Both the position numbers and the translations under genes were made by a program. This document shows, in pieces, positions 32,460 to 44,130 of a stretch of 64,000 nucleotides of DNA. The number at the start of each line of letters is the position of its first letter. Position 1 is the stretch's first letter. The notes under the pieces were generated by a model. It saw nothing but the letters and a program-made list of their open reading frames with translations. It did not search any database and was not told the origin of the DNA. This DNA is from Metaphire vulgaris (lineage: Eukaryota > Annelida > Clitellata > Crassiclitellata > Megascolecidae), in NCBI GenBank assembly GCA_018105865.1, contig CM030863.1, positions 927,501 through 991,500 on the forward strand, written 5' to 3'.

Positions 32460-34283
32460 GTTCCAGGAAGCTTCGCAATTTGAAATTATGACGCAATTTT
32501 CTTGAGAATTCAGGAACTGTACTACAAACGTTAATTTTTAATGTCAACCGCATAAACTCAATAACTGTTGGCCAGCGAAAGAAATGCGGCTGATTATTTG
32601 AAAAACCTGACTGGTTTTTAAATAAAGACACGCCAATGATGGATTCAAAATGCATGGGAGCTATTTGCCCTAACCATCATCATCACGATATCCAAAGGTA
32701 GATTTCGATATAACGTTATTTAGCGCAAAATCCTATAATTTCTCTCCGCATGTTATATATGCATAATATTGAGCATAGGCATATAGAAATAGCAAATCAG
32801 TGCATATATGCATTCAATGAAGAATTAACAGGATGAACTGGCGAAGCGTGTATAAAAGTAACGAGCATATATATAATTATTGAATATATACATAGATATA
32901 TAGGCATATAGATATTCGTCAATTCCTATAGCTCCTTAAGATTTTACCTTCCATAAGAAGTTACAGGGCTTCTGTATGTATAGACTCACAGCAGGAGATC
33001 AGGGACATATAGGGACCCTCAGTATGTATCACATTTTGCTTTTGTTATATATAGCATCAGTGCCACTGGTATTTTCCACTTTCTGCAATTCAATTTGCGG
33101 AGAATTTTGGGGTACTTCAGGTCTGAGGAGAGGGGGATGAAGCCGGTAGGCCTCCGGGCCCCATTGAGCTCAAAGTGGGGTCAATGATAGGAGGGCGGAC
33201 ACTTTAAAAACGTCTATCAAACCAAATTTTAAAAAAGTACTGAATATAAATATATTTCATACTCTGCTTGTATATATAGGAAAACAGCCTTGCATCCTTG
33301 CTTGATACAAAGTAGTGTTTATTGATTAATATACTGTACATATACGTGTGCGTTGAAATTTGAATACGGGTCGACAACCCTTCTTTGTACCGAGACCCCC
33401 GTATGTTCTCTCGTTAACACGGAGCACATTTTGGCAGATTTGAAGCAGTGCCTATAGCAGCCTTTCTCGGTCCAAGACACATTGACATCCACTTTCCCAT
33501 CACTACGCCCCTATTACTAGGCCTACATTAAGTAAGTAGGCCTATAGCCTAATTCATATTTTCCAAGGGACACACGCCATGCAGCTGCATTTTTGAGGCT
33601 ACGAAAAATTACGATGCAAGTAAGTAAGATAAGAAAGAAGTGATTGGTTGGCCCTCACTGTGCATGGCTGGCTGTGTCGTATTTCGTACATAATCGCATG
33701 CATGATGTATGTATATGGTGTGTCCATCAAATTCAGTTTCTTCTCTTTCTACACAGAGTATAAAGGAAGATCCAGGCGTGTTTTGGGTATATCCCTTCAA
33801 AAGTCGCTCAAGGCATCTGCCCTATATACCAAATTCAAATCGATCAGTGTGTTGGGGGGGCAGTCCCTCAAGCCCCGGCAATTTGAACGTTGGATGTACG
33901 CTCATATATATAGACGACGGGTTTCTCTATAAAATCAACAATAGGCGCCTCTTGGCAGAAGACAATGTTTCGCTGATGTAGAGCGTGTATATATTTTGCG
34001 CATGCAGTCTCTACGATCCTGGTTGGAGCCCGAGACATTCACATGCTCATCGTTCGACATCAGTATAGGGTCTGCATCATATCAGTGCATTAAGTCAGCA
34101 AGTAAGTAAGTAAGTAAGCAACATCTCGTCAATTCATATCTATATATAGCGCTTAATGAGGCAGTATCGCGCATATAGCAGTTCATTCTTAGGGTCTATA
34201 TATAGGTTTAAATTTGAACTGGCCATTGGCAAAAAGTGGGGGGGAGGGAGAGGAGACGGTCAGGAGGGTCATTTCATCCAAAG

Positions 34284-34475
34284 GGTAAAGTAAGTAAAGT
34301 AAAGTAAAATCTCGTAAACTTCTACAGCGCCCCTGAAAGCAGCACAGCAGTAGCTGCTTATTCTTATGCGCTTAATCTTTCTTGAAATAGCTATAGCCAG
34401 GGTGCTTTGTCGGCCGGGCAAAGGTCAGTGTATCCATGAGGCGGCGGGTCAGGTTGTTGTTGCTATGGGGGGGGG
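34284..34475 (+). repeat. Dispersed repeat (GCGC..AGTAGCTGCTTATTCTTA)
   Basis: Starts with AAGTAAGTAAA repeats, then ATCTCGTAAACTTCTACAGC, then CAGTAGCTGCTTATTCTTA. Related copies: 49083-49345 (near full length), 24261-24335 (partial) and 34095-34165 (partial). Probably a SINE-like or non-autonomous family; no pol III boxes identified. Confidence 0.7.
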
Positions 34476-34849
34476 GTCTGCCTTATAGCGATTATGTCTC
34501 CGTATGTCTCTTCTCTCGCATGATCTGTGAAGATAAACGCTTTAACGCGTGTCAGTATTTATAAGCCTATATATAATATATGCATAGGCTTTATTTTGCA
34601 GTTGATGCGTGGTTTTGGTGAAACTGCGCGTTCTACAGAAATAGGCCCTATGCGTTGAGAACGTCTACAGAGGAAATCGTCAGAATCTCTGGCTGCAGGG
34701 TGCCGCGAAAAATTAGAAAGCTTTTTAATTTTTGAAAAAGAGAACCCGACACATTGTAAGCTTACGAATCATGCATGTTCAACATATATCATACATCATA
34801 GACCATGGAGGAGAGGAGGAGATGAGGAAGATGAGGAAGGGAAGGGTAT

Positions 34850-34975
34850 AGCGAGGAGAAATTTTAATTTCTGATGGTGTCGTGTAGTGGTGGTGGTGGG
34901 GTAGGAGGGGGGTTTGGCCAAGCGGCGAACCCGAGATAATGGTTCCCACAAAAATTGGATGAATAGGAAGAACGG
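34850..34975 (+). repeat. Local duplication with 36880-36985
   Basis: AATTTCTGATGGTGTCGTGT and, about 70 bases on, CGAGATAA.GGTTC..AAATTGGATGAA recur at 36890-36970 in the same order, both preceded by AGGGGAGG-type purine-rich DNA. Confidence 0.7.
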
Positions 34976-35026
34976 TAAATTTGTAAGCTTATATAGTTTT
35001 AGTGTTGTGTCATTAAAATGTCACGA

Positions 35027-35030
<4 letters not shown>

Positions 35031-35083
<53 letters not shown>
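35031..35083. repeat. (TTA)n microsatellite
   Basis: About 17 ATT units followed by ATC/ATT mixtures. Confidence 0.95.
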
Positions 35084-35084
<1 letters not shown>

Positions 35085-35779
35085 CATCATTATTCATCAT
35101 CATCATTATTCATCATCATCATCATCATCATCAACGTACTGATTAATGTGGTAACGAGTTGTTAATTAAAGATTTGTTAACCTGCTAGCTTGGTTTTCTG
35201 ACCCTGTCACGGGCGCCAAATACCCTCGGTGCGCCCCGCTCCTCTATATAAGTTATTACATTAACAGTTGTCTGCCTGAACAGAACTGCGTTCGAATACC
35301 CGGAGAAAGACAATATGCGAGCTCTGCACGCCTTGAGAAAATAGGCCCAGTCGTTATGCAGACGGGCACCTTAATTGCCAAAGTAGTTTGAAAACATGGC
35401 GCTATATCAATTGTTGAATTTGATTAATATTTTAGCGCTTTATTAGTTATCGAGTTTCTCGCGGCTATTCGATTCTGCAAAAACAATAGAGAGTCTAACT
35501 GCCCCCCAACCCACCCACCTCTAAATTTTCGCCCTCCAGTGAGGGGCCAGAATGTTAGAAACACAAATTTTCTGCCCACTGGGGCGTGGCCTGCCATGGC
35601 TAGTGTGCGTTAAGCACCCTTCAGCATTCAGTCAATATTATATTAATATCAAATTATAGTGACTACTGACTAGTATATAAATCCCATTAAATAACGCATG
35701 CATATATGTTAGTACAGTACTTAGTGGGTCCATGCAATCATTCAAAATTTCTCCTCAATGGAGAAGCGGTAAATGGATC

Positions 35780-35870
35780 AATTAATCAATAATTCGATGA
35801 ATCAATGATTCAATGAATCAATGATTCAATGAATCAATGATTCAATGATTCAGTGATTCAATGATTCAGT
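35780..35870. repeat. Tandem AATGATTC / AATGAATC repeat
   Basis: About eleven 8-base units alternating between AATGATTC and AATGAATC. Confidence 0.9.
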
Positions 35871-38218
35871 GGCACGGATGCAGTTCAAGTAGGCCTACGT
35901 GTCAACACTTTCATTTCAGACGAATTGCTGGTCAGTTCAAACTTAAATACGACATAACCAGCACTTTATGACAAACACGAGAACCCCTCAAGACTCAGTC
36001 AATGAGGTCATTACCCGGCATGCCCTTGGGGGCGGCAAGGCCGAAGGAAGCGACTACGAACGGGGGCATGAACTTTGCCCTCTATCCGTAGACTTAAATG
36101 CCCGTATGCATTTCCTTATTGCTGACAATTTTAATGCCAAGGCCAACGACAAAACCCAGACATCTGTTAAAAATCCCCCGATATATTAACCAGGCATAAA
36201 AGTGCTACAGGTGTGTCTGTCTGGCAGAAGTACTGAAAAATAAAGACTCAAAGATATCACTGCGTAATTGAATAACTGACTGGTAAGTTTCCTTTGACAG
36301 GAAAGGCGCGATAGTAAACCATCGAAGCATGTCCATGCATCTTTTTAGGGGATTTTTCTCTTTTAGATACATTTTAGATTTCAAAGAGTCCGTGTCTATG
36401 TAGCGTTTGTAATTATAGAACCGATAGTGGCATCACTTATGTTTACTGTTCTTTTCCGAAGTATTTCTCTTTGTCATCGGTTGATGTTCCTGTGCATTAT
36501 GAAGTGGCGTTATAGAAGTTGAAGTTGTATTTATAAATAGGCAGCGACGACCGGGGTCCGTTTTCTGTAGGGAGTCAGATTTTCACGGCTTATATTTTCG
36601 ACGTCGTCACCCTACACAGCCTCAGCCGCCTACAGCCAGAACAAGGCAAACAACAAGGAAAACTGTCTGGCCGGGGTGGGGAAGGAGAGGAGGAGGAGGA
36701 GGAGGGGAGGGTTCCCCGTAGAGGCGGTCGGGCATTTATTTAAATTAAGTGGCTAGCATAGTGGGGGAGGGATGAGGGGTTTCGTGGTTGGGGGTGTGGT
36801 AGTGAGCCGGCTGGGGAGGGAGGGGAGGGAGAGAGAGAGGAGGGGAGGAAGGGGAAGAAAGGGAAGGAGGAAGGAGGGAAGGGGAAATTTGAAATTCTGA
36901 TGGCGTCGTGTGGGAGGGTGGCGGCGGAGGGAGGGAGACGAGATAAAGGGTTCGCGATAAATTGGATGAAACAGCGACAGATGTAGACGCACCCAGGGAT
37001 CTCAGAATCCCGACCAGACGGAGGGCAGCAAGGGATCAGTTCACCCCATCAATCAACCACTCCCCTCCCCGAAGAAGGGAGAGGAACAAAGAGAGGGAGA
37101 GACGGAGAGAGAGAGAGAGTCTGACAGTCTCCAAAGGTGTCGTGTTTCACTCTGCCCCCCTTCCTCCTTCCATCCGCATATGGATAGACGATTGTCCGTA
37201 TATAGATAAGATTAGATTGGAAAGAAAATACATCTGGAGAAATTGGGGTCAGATGGAACCTTAGAAACCAAGGCAATCGCTTAGAACCAGACGAATTCCG
37301 AAACCCGGCCAAAGGTCAGTTTTTGAAAAGCGTCTGGGGGGCGGGGCGGTCGGCGACATCAAAGCCAACTTCAAAGCGACCTCCTTCTGAGTGCATCATC
37401 ATCATCACCATCATCATCGATGAATGAGATATCGAGAGTTTTCCAAAAAAGTAGACACTCTACAAAGAATGATGCATTGTATAATGGGTGTATCGGGGAC
37501 TGAGGGAAAGCAAATAACCTAACATAGACGCACAGAAGAATTGAATTACTAGATGATAAAACTGAGCAAATACTAAGGCCAAACATCGGACCGAAGGCTA
37601 TTGACGATGTAGCCTATGTATGCACGAATAGGTTGTTACGCCATTCGGTGCAAATCTCTCTCTGTATATATCAGGATACATAACAGGTGTGCTTAAGTTG
37701 GGAAATTGCACCGGATGCAGTAACATACAAGTTAGACTGGCTGTTTATGAAACACGCGTCGTGAAGTTTTTAAAAATCAATTTAGAAAATTAGTTCGGAT
37801 AATAAACAATATTATAGTTGCCCCTGAAGAATCATTCCCAACTGACAACTGACTTAGAGTTGGATAAAAGAGAATAAATAGATGGATACAGTTTTTTGTT
37901 CTGGCGTCTGACAAAATATTCTCTCCGAGATTAATTTTCTAAGATCGCATTCGAAAAAGATCACGAAAAGTTAAACATATAGGCTATTTATGCAAAGCGG
38001 GGTTTGCCTTGGACGGGGAAGGAGTGGGGGTGAGGGGGGAGGTCGATCTATGCCTCCGCCATACAATGAGTGCCTTCAGCCCCAGGGCAATTGCCGGGTG
38101 GGTGTGTTACCATTTAAGTCCATGACTATAGAGTTCGACCCCATATTCTGAATCGTCACTCACTATACCACAATACTTTGAGAGAATGTCTTTCGCCAAA
38201 AAATGGGTAAAGAAGAAG

Positions 38219-38325
38219 CAGGAGTATGCAAGATACTGAGTACAAAGTATTTCTTTAGAGGAGTACCCAGAATACTGGATACAAAGTATTTATTTACAGG
38301 AGTACGCAGGATATTGACAGTGGTT
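38219..38325 (+). repeat. About 40-bp tandem repeat, split by a fold-back element
   Basis: Units starting AGGAGTAYGCARGATACTGA and ending ACAAAGTATTTATTTAC occur at 38219, 38260 and 38299. A fourth unit lies at about 39411, beyond the 38371-39147 element. Confidence 0.75.
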
Positions 38326-38370
38326 AAATTACTTTTTCAGAGGTGCTGGATCTCCTTAGGTTTACATTGA

Positions 38371-39147
38371 TATGCGCACCAGTAGTTTGCGCACCTGGGA
38401 ATTTGCGCACAAGTAGTCTACGCACCAGTACATTGCGCACCCGCTATTTGCGCACCTATAGTATGCGCGCCAAGTTAAAAGTATCCACGGTTAATAACAA
38501 TGTGACGAAGTACCTTGCATTCTTTTATTGGTCGTTGGCTTAGAAATTGCCAACTAACATTTAATATTTGAACCATTGCATGATTATACAATTTAACTCG
38601 CACTGCGTTTAGTCCATGTATAGTAACTGCGTAACAAACATTTATTTAATATTGGATACGAACTGCGTTAAGCGCTCTTGTTGTAGGGCTTAGCCTTGTC
38701 TACTGCGCTATATAAATTGACAATAAATAAATAAATAAATGCAAAACTTTGTTCCAAGTTTTCAAACCGTTATAGATCCTTATAAAGGGTAGGTTCAGCG
38801 ACCAGCGGCAAGGCTACGTGCATGGATGTTAGTCCTTGGCCTTGGTCTTGGTCTTAACGACTCCTTAATTAAGGACCGGTTTCAAGTCCTTGGTCCTGGT
38901 CCTGACCTTGAGGGCTGAGTCATTGTTAACATCCCTACCAGGCTATTCTGATGTTTTCTGTATGTATGTATGTATGTATGTATGTATGTATGTATGTATG
39001 TATGTATGTATGTATGTATGTATGTATGTATGTTGTATGTATGTAATCTTTCTTCACATTGTTATTAAATGTGGATACTTAACTTGGTGCGCATATACTA
39101 TAGGTGCGCATTCCCGGGTGCGCAAACTACTGGTGCGCATACTATGC
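38371..39147. mobile_element. Fold-back-like element with TGCGCAC-rich inverted repeats
   Basis: Left arm 38371-38510 and right arm 39048-39147 are inverted copies: TATGCGCACCAGTAGTTTGC, GCGCACCTATAGTATG, CCAAGTTAA-GTATCCAC and TTAATAACAATGTGA occur in both. Each arm contains repeated (T)GCGCAC units. The centre includes a (TGTA)n run (38959-39033). No ORF. Confidence 0.85.
38959..39033. repeat. (TGTA)n microsatellite
   Basis: About 19 TGTA units inside the fold-back-like element. Confidence 0.95.
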
Positions 39148-39579
39148 AATACCTCTCCTTATTTTTCCTCCGGACACAAAATTTCTTCACAACTTTTTTA
39201 TCAATTTTAAACGGAACATTTAGAGTACAGTTCACGTTTTCTTTTCTTTCCCAATGCATCCAAAGAGCTAAAGTAAACAATAAAAGAGATGGCAACAAAT
39301 AAAAAGTACGTTCCGGATCTCATGCCAGACGTCCCGGATTGGAGATCCGGTAAGATCCGGCTCAATGTAACCCCTGGATACTGGGTATATGCCTAAAGTA
39401 TTTATCTACAGGAGTACGCAAGATACTGAGTACATAGTATATCGCCAGAGTTAGAATTGCTGTAAGGGTAGCGGTTCACATGCATGTTGACAATTAGGCT
39501 GATCGCGTAAGGCATTTCGTGACGTCATGCATCTAATTAAAATAAGTAGGTCAAGCTGCGATCAGCTGTTTATGATAAT

Positions 39580-39786
39580 GTGGACAGCGAATCGATAGCG
39601 ACCATGGCGTCAAGCGGCGCTTTTTTCGAAATAAAGTTGTCGGAATTAGACGTACCCGGAGCTAAACTTCGCCATAGTGATATTACTTGCAATTCAGTAC
39701 TTGAATTAAAACGTTGGCTCGAATGCAGAGGATTGTTAACCACCGGAAAAAAGGATGAACTTGTGCAGAGGAAATGTCTAATGTAG
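39580..39786 (+). CDS. SAP-domain protein, first exon or fragment
   Basis: A 68-codon ORF. The C-terminal part NSVLELKRWLECRGLLTTGK followed by KDELVQR is a SAP motif (a helix-extended loop-helix that binds DNA): hydrophobic L-x-x-W-L, G-L, then GKKDELVxR. ATG at 39580 or 39604; the ORF stops just after the motif, so it is either a first exon with an unclear donor or a fragment. SAP domains of this kind occur in invertebrate multi-domain families alongside THAP and YqaJ-type nuclease domains (recalled, not verified). A THAP fragment diverges from it 250 bases away. Confidence 0.6.
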   Translation: MDSESIATMASSGAFFEIKLSELDVPGAKLRHSDITCNSVLELKRWLECRGLLTTGKKDELVQRKCLM

Positions 39787-40034
39787 CGCTAAGACTTACG
39801 TAAAATGCGGTCGTGTGGTTATTTTCATCATCTTAATTTGTGACAAAACACACATATTTTTCATGAAAACTGGAATATTAAAATATAAACGAGTTAGAAT
39901 TGAAATAATCAATTTCTTGTCAGCTCTTCACTCTAATCAGAATAAAATAACTAGTTATAGAGATTTACAGAAGGCGACGACCCACGAGTAAGGGGGTGAG
40001 ACTTTAGTGATATCATATGGGATGGTTGTTGGTA

Positions 40035-40374
40035 TTACAATGACAAGAGCGTTTCGGCAATATCCAGTTTTTGACATTTCTCCAATATCACTGGTCGTTC
40101 TTTAGCTGGTCTACGCTGTCTTTTGCGCCAGCTTTCAAATCGGCAGTGGATGTCGTGGCTGGTACAGGATCCGGATTCATCTGAGTTGGCCCAGTTGGAT
40201 CTAAGAAGTGCTTGTTGCAAATGTATGTCCATCTGGTAATGCTCCCGATAGTAAAGTTCTCTCGGCGACATGCTACAACCCACCTCTCTGCTTTTGCTCT
40301 TTCAGTCAACGGATCGGGAACTGTATAAAACGAACGCCTTCTTTCAAACAGATTTCAGCTTTCCACTGTCATTT
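40035..40374 (-). CDS. THAP-domain fragment
   Basis: On the - strand, FERRRSFYTVPDPLTERAKA then ERWVVACRRENFTIGSITRW and TYICNKHF fits the second half of a THAP zinc finger: FYxxP, an ERxxxWxxAxRR helix, and CxxHF, the last zinc ligands. The N-terminal C-x-x-C part must be on another exon or lost. After it comes a Pro/Thr-rich stretch, ending at 40035. Could be a host gene exon or a transposon-derived gene. Start not determined. Confidence 0.6.
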
Positions 40375-40471
40375 TTACATGTTCCATAACAACAGTGTTT
40401 GTTGGGTGTAATGATGGCTGTTTAGTATGCAGCTGGGCCGAGTCACTCTGACAGCGCGCCCAGCAGTTGAA

Positions 40472-40490
40472 CCGCCGCTAGATGGCGCCA
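40472..40490 (+). promoter_or_regulatory. CTCF-like site
   Basis: CCGCCGCTAGATGGCGCCA closely fits the CCGCTAGATGGCGC form of the insect/bilaterian CTCF motif. It lies upstream of the THAP fragment in a GC-richer stretch (40430-40560). Confidence 0.5.
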
Positions 40491-40931
40491 CAGCTATAGG
40501 CAGCTGCAGCCGTAGCTGGGCTGCAGCAGACAGTGAACATCAGTAGTACGCTGACTGCGGAAGAGCGAACACTGACATAACAGTGACTCTCTGTATTATC
40601 CGATTAAATTCATTAAATTGTTTCTTAAACGTAAAACAAAACGAACACTTTAATGTGGTAACAATCCGTTACCACATTGGGCATTCTAAATACTAAATTT
40701 CCAAGGAGCAAAATAAACTTTAAGATCTCTTTTTAGCACTATAAACAATACTGCTTGTATGCATTCGACTATCCAATGTCCACATTCGCATATGCATGAA
40801 CAGTGAGCGTGACCTAGTTTAGGACCGATTCTATTTTTAGTTCCGCGATAAGCCTAATAAACTAAGCACAAACTTTACACAGTACAGCCATTAGCACTGC
40901 CCATCCAGCCAGCCTCTGCCCCCAATCTGCC

Positions 40932-41011
40932 TTAACCCCTTAACTGGGGATCTCGGATATATCCGTCCATTTTACATTGAGTTACAGTTAAATACGCGGT
41001 TAAGGGGTTAA
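40932..41011 (+). mobile_element. 80-bp TTAA-flanked MITE, copy 3
   Basis: TTAACCCCTTAACTGGGG ... TTAAGGGGTTAA, 80 bp between the outer TTAA boundaries; the right arm has diverged (ACGCGGTTAAGGGG). Confidence 0.88.
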
Positions 41012-41197
41012 TATAACTCAGCCGACTGAAAGACTCCACGCGGAAAGGTTCCTTGAAATGTGACGGTAATTTAGATGCACATTCCAAACGTGGAATCCTT
41101 TTTTAAATCCAACTGGATCAACGATCTGGATTCAAGATCCGATCATAGAACCGAGTGTCCAGAATCCTTACGATCCAGTCACGTAGCAGTCCGGAAG

Positions 41198-41334
41198 CAG
41201 TGGCGTAGCCAAGGGGAGTTTGGAGGCTAAAACCCCATTGGCTGTTTTCGGTATATATTGACAAGGGGAGTTTTGGGAGTTAAACCCTCTTGGCGACCAA
41301 TTTTTTTAATTGTGATCACTATTTAGTGTAGGCG

Positions 41335-41380
<46 letters not shown>

Positions 41381-41576
41381 CCTATATTTTTTCAATTATT
41401 GAAGCATAATAAAAGCTGACGACCTTCTTTGCTTGTCAGAAGCATTTCTCTCGCTGTCAATCAAATCACACGGAATCACGCTGATAATTTTTTCTTTGTT
41501 TGGTTGTCAGAATTTGTTATGAGTTGGTTTCCCATGGAAACCATAGCCCCTTCGGAAAATCCTGGCTACGCCGTTG
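41198..41576. mobile_element. hAT-like MITE, 379 bp, with internal (AT)n
   Basis: Starts CAGTGGCGTAGCCAAGG, ends CCTGGCTACGCCGTTG; flanks TCCGGAAG and TCCAGATG agree at six of eight. An (AT)n run at 41336-41378 has grown inside. Confidence 0.7.
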
Positions 41577-41971
41577 TCCAGATGCATTCATCTCCAGGAC
41601 GTACGACACTACAAGGTCCATTCTATACATGCACTATACAAGGACCCTGCATGGTATTAGTGTAGATTCTCCTATAAGCTTATCATAATGTATCTTGGTC
41701 TACACGTAAATTCGTAAATTCCACTGGTATCTGCTGTTAATCAAGTAATATAATCGGGAGATTTTTATATCGCCTTTTCTGGCGTCAATTGCAATGCTGT
41801 GTATACGGTATACTTAGTGCAAGCGATTAAGAACCGCACGAGATAAGGAAACAGGTGCATAGGTGAAATTTCTCAAGAGATCTATAGGTGACAATGGAGG
41901 TTATACAGGTAACAATGGAGGTTATATATTCCAGAGGAAAGGCCGGGACTGCCACGTGGAAAAGCGAGCGA

Positions 41972-41975
<4 letters not shown>

Positions 41976-42030
<55 letters not shown>
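41976..42030. repeat. (GA)n microsatellite
   Basis: About 27 GA units. Confidence 0.95.
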
Positions 42031-42034
<4 letters not shown>

Positions 42035-43018
42035 AACGAGCGGATGGAAGAGACCAAATGGAAGGGAACCAATGATGGAGTGGATCGGGGAAATACTGGA
42101 AGCTTACCTGTCCGGGTTTTATTTCATTTTTGAAAAATCTGAAATGAACACATTCGACAAAATACCTTTCAAGTATAGGCCTATATATATATACAGAGCG
42201 GTATATATGCAAATAGCAAGATAACAATACAAACACAAGCGTTTGAAATTAATGATTACAAAAACGTTACATTAAAAATAGACATGAAATAAACCGCACA
42301 ATCATTTGCTCTAAACGTCATTGTAGCACTCAGGATGGTAAATTAATTTTCTCACAAACCAAGCATGCGGTCAAAGTAATCTCACCTCAAAATATTCGAC
42401 ATGCAGTGGGGGATCTATCTCAACCACCCCACTCCCACACCCATGTTGAAAATGAACTAAGGGATTCCTCTATTCTCTGATGATCCCCACGACCGAAAAT
42501 GAATAGGGGGCAGGTCTTCTAGAGTGCAGCCCCAAGGGCAGGCCCCAAATGATTATATATGAGAACTATGGAGGATTTAAGATCGATTTTGTTTTTATTA
42601 TAGGCCTAAATGATGACGTATTGAAATCACGTGTTCTGCTCTTTCAGTCTTGAAATTAGATTGAAACGAGGACTAAAGCATGGAAAGATATAACATGAAC
42701 ACTGCATTAAACACTTTCACGAAATCGCCTTCGATTTTTGGGATATTCTGGAATCGCAGATTTATCAATGTGCTATCATTTTAATCAAATTTTCTGCGCC
42801 TCCCTCAAAATTACTGCATTTACAATATATTAAGCTATAGGGGCCTAATATACGCAGACATAAAGACATGGGTCCATTTTTTAAGACCCAGCCCAACTTA
42901 TCACTGTTCAAACCCAACCAAACCCACGAAAACAACTGGGTTATTTGACCCGACCCAACCCATACATAGCAATTTCTTAAGCAGAACAAAAAGAATAATC
43001 AAGAAAAGACGGAAAAGG

Positions 43019-43083
43019 TTGATACCATAGAATTTGTTGAAACCATAGAATTTGTTGAAACCATAGAATTTGCTGAAACCATT
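43019..43083 (+). repeat. 19-bp tandem repeat
   Basis: GAAACCATAGAATTTGTTG repeated three to four times. Confidence 0.9.
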
Positions 43084-43754
43084 GAGAGCCGTTGAATATT
43101 ATTATAGCACGACTCTAAGATCATTAAATGAAAAAAGATAAAACTGTACAGCACATTATCCCCGATGAAATCTTGACTTATTTTCTTATCCAAACAACCC
43201 AACCCACCATAAAATGAAAATTCCTGACCCAACCCATGAGTGAACCCAACCCATGTCCATGTTTGACTATATACATCGCCCATTGGTTTGTCTGCATCGG
43301 TTTTATACGCGTAAATGTCTGTTACGCAGCTAGGTTATAGGCCCCCAATTTTTGAGAGGCTCGAGCTATAGGGAAGTGGAAAGGTATAGGCTTATGGTTG
43401 CCCTCCACTTTTTCATCAAATTTTTCGCCTATGACTTAGTTAAACTGTTATAATTTAATAACACGTCGATGCATTTTCGACAGGCATTGCTAGTCTATTA
43501 ATCGACGTGGATCAATGGAGACAGGTATTCTAGCGCTAGATAAGTCTTGTCAATCGTCCCACCTGACTTTTGACTTACCTGCGAAATCAAAAGAACCTCG
43601 ATATGTGTAAAATTCTCATTTAGTCCTCAGTTTTGTATAATTTATTTCTGATGACCATCTTCGCCAGAGGTCACTCTCGATCCAAACACCTGACATGTCG
43701 CTAACAAATGAATATAGGCCTACTGTAGTACGATGCATGCAACCAATCTTAACA

Positions 43755-43772
43755 TATATATATATATATATT

Positions 43773-43826
<54 letters not shown>

Positions 43827-43898
43827 CTAACTATATATATTAGCTGCTGCAAATGCAGTAGTAACATTCAACTCATGAAAAATGAATGAATGAATACT

Positions 43899-43956
<58 letters not shown>

Positions 43957-44082
43957 TTACATATTATGTATATATAGGTATATATATATAATATAGTATA
44001 TATAACCTGTATAAATTATTTATCATAAATTCTGATTAGTTACAGTTTAAAATACAGTTATGTGTGAATATATATATAAATA

Positions 44083-44127
<45 letters not shown>
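43755..44127. repeat. Cluster of (AT)n microsatellites
   Basis: Separate AT runs at 43755-43820, 43901-43948, 43979-44000 and 44090-44127. Confidence 0.95.

Positions 44128-44130
<3 letters not shown>

Larger units (their letters stand above)
26885..39579. other. Gene-poor repeat-rich region
   Basis: No protein-coding gene recognised. Contents recorded separately: many microsatellites, MITEs, a GC-rich patch near 30.2 kb, two local duplications and a fold-back element. In 27.2-28.2, 32.7-34.0, 35.3-35.7 and 37.4-38.2 kb I see only unremarkable AT-rich DNA. Confidence 0.55.

Noticed and set aside
38941..39050. CRISPR-like or other regular array
   Set aside because: Simple TGTA repeat without spacers; the window is eukaryotic.
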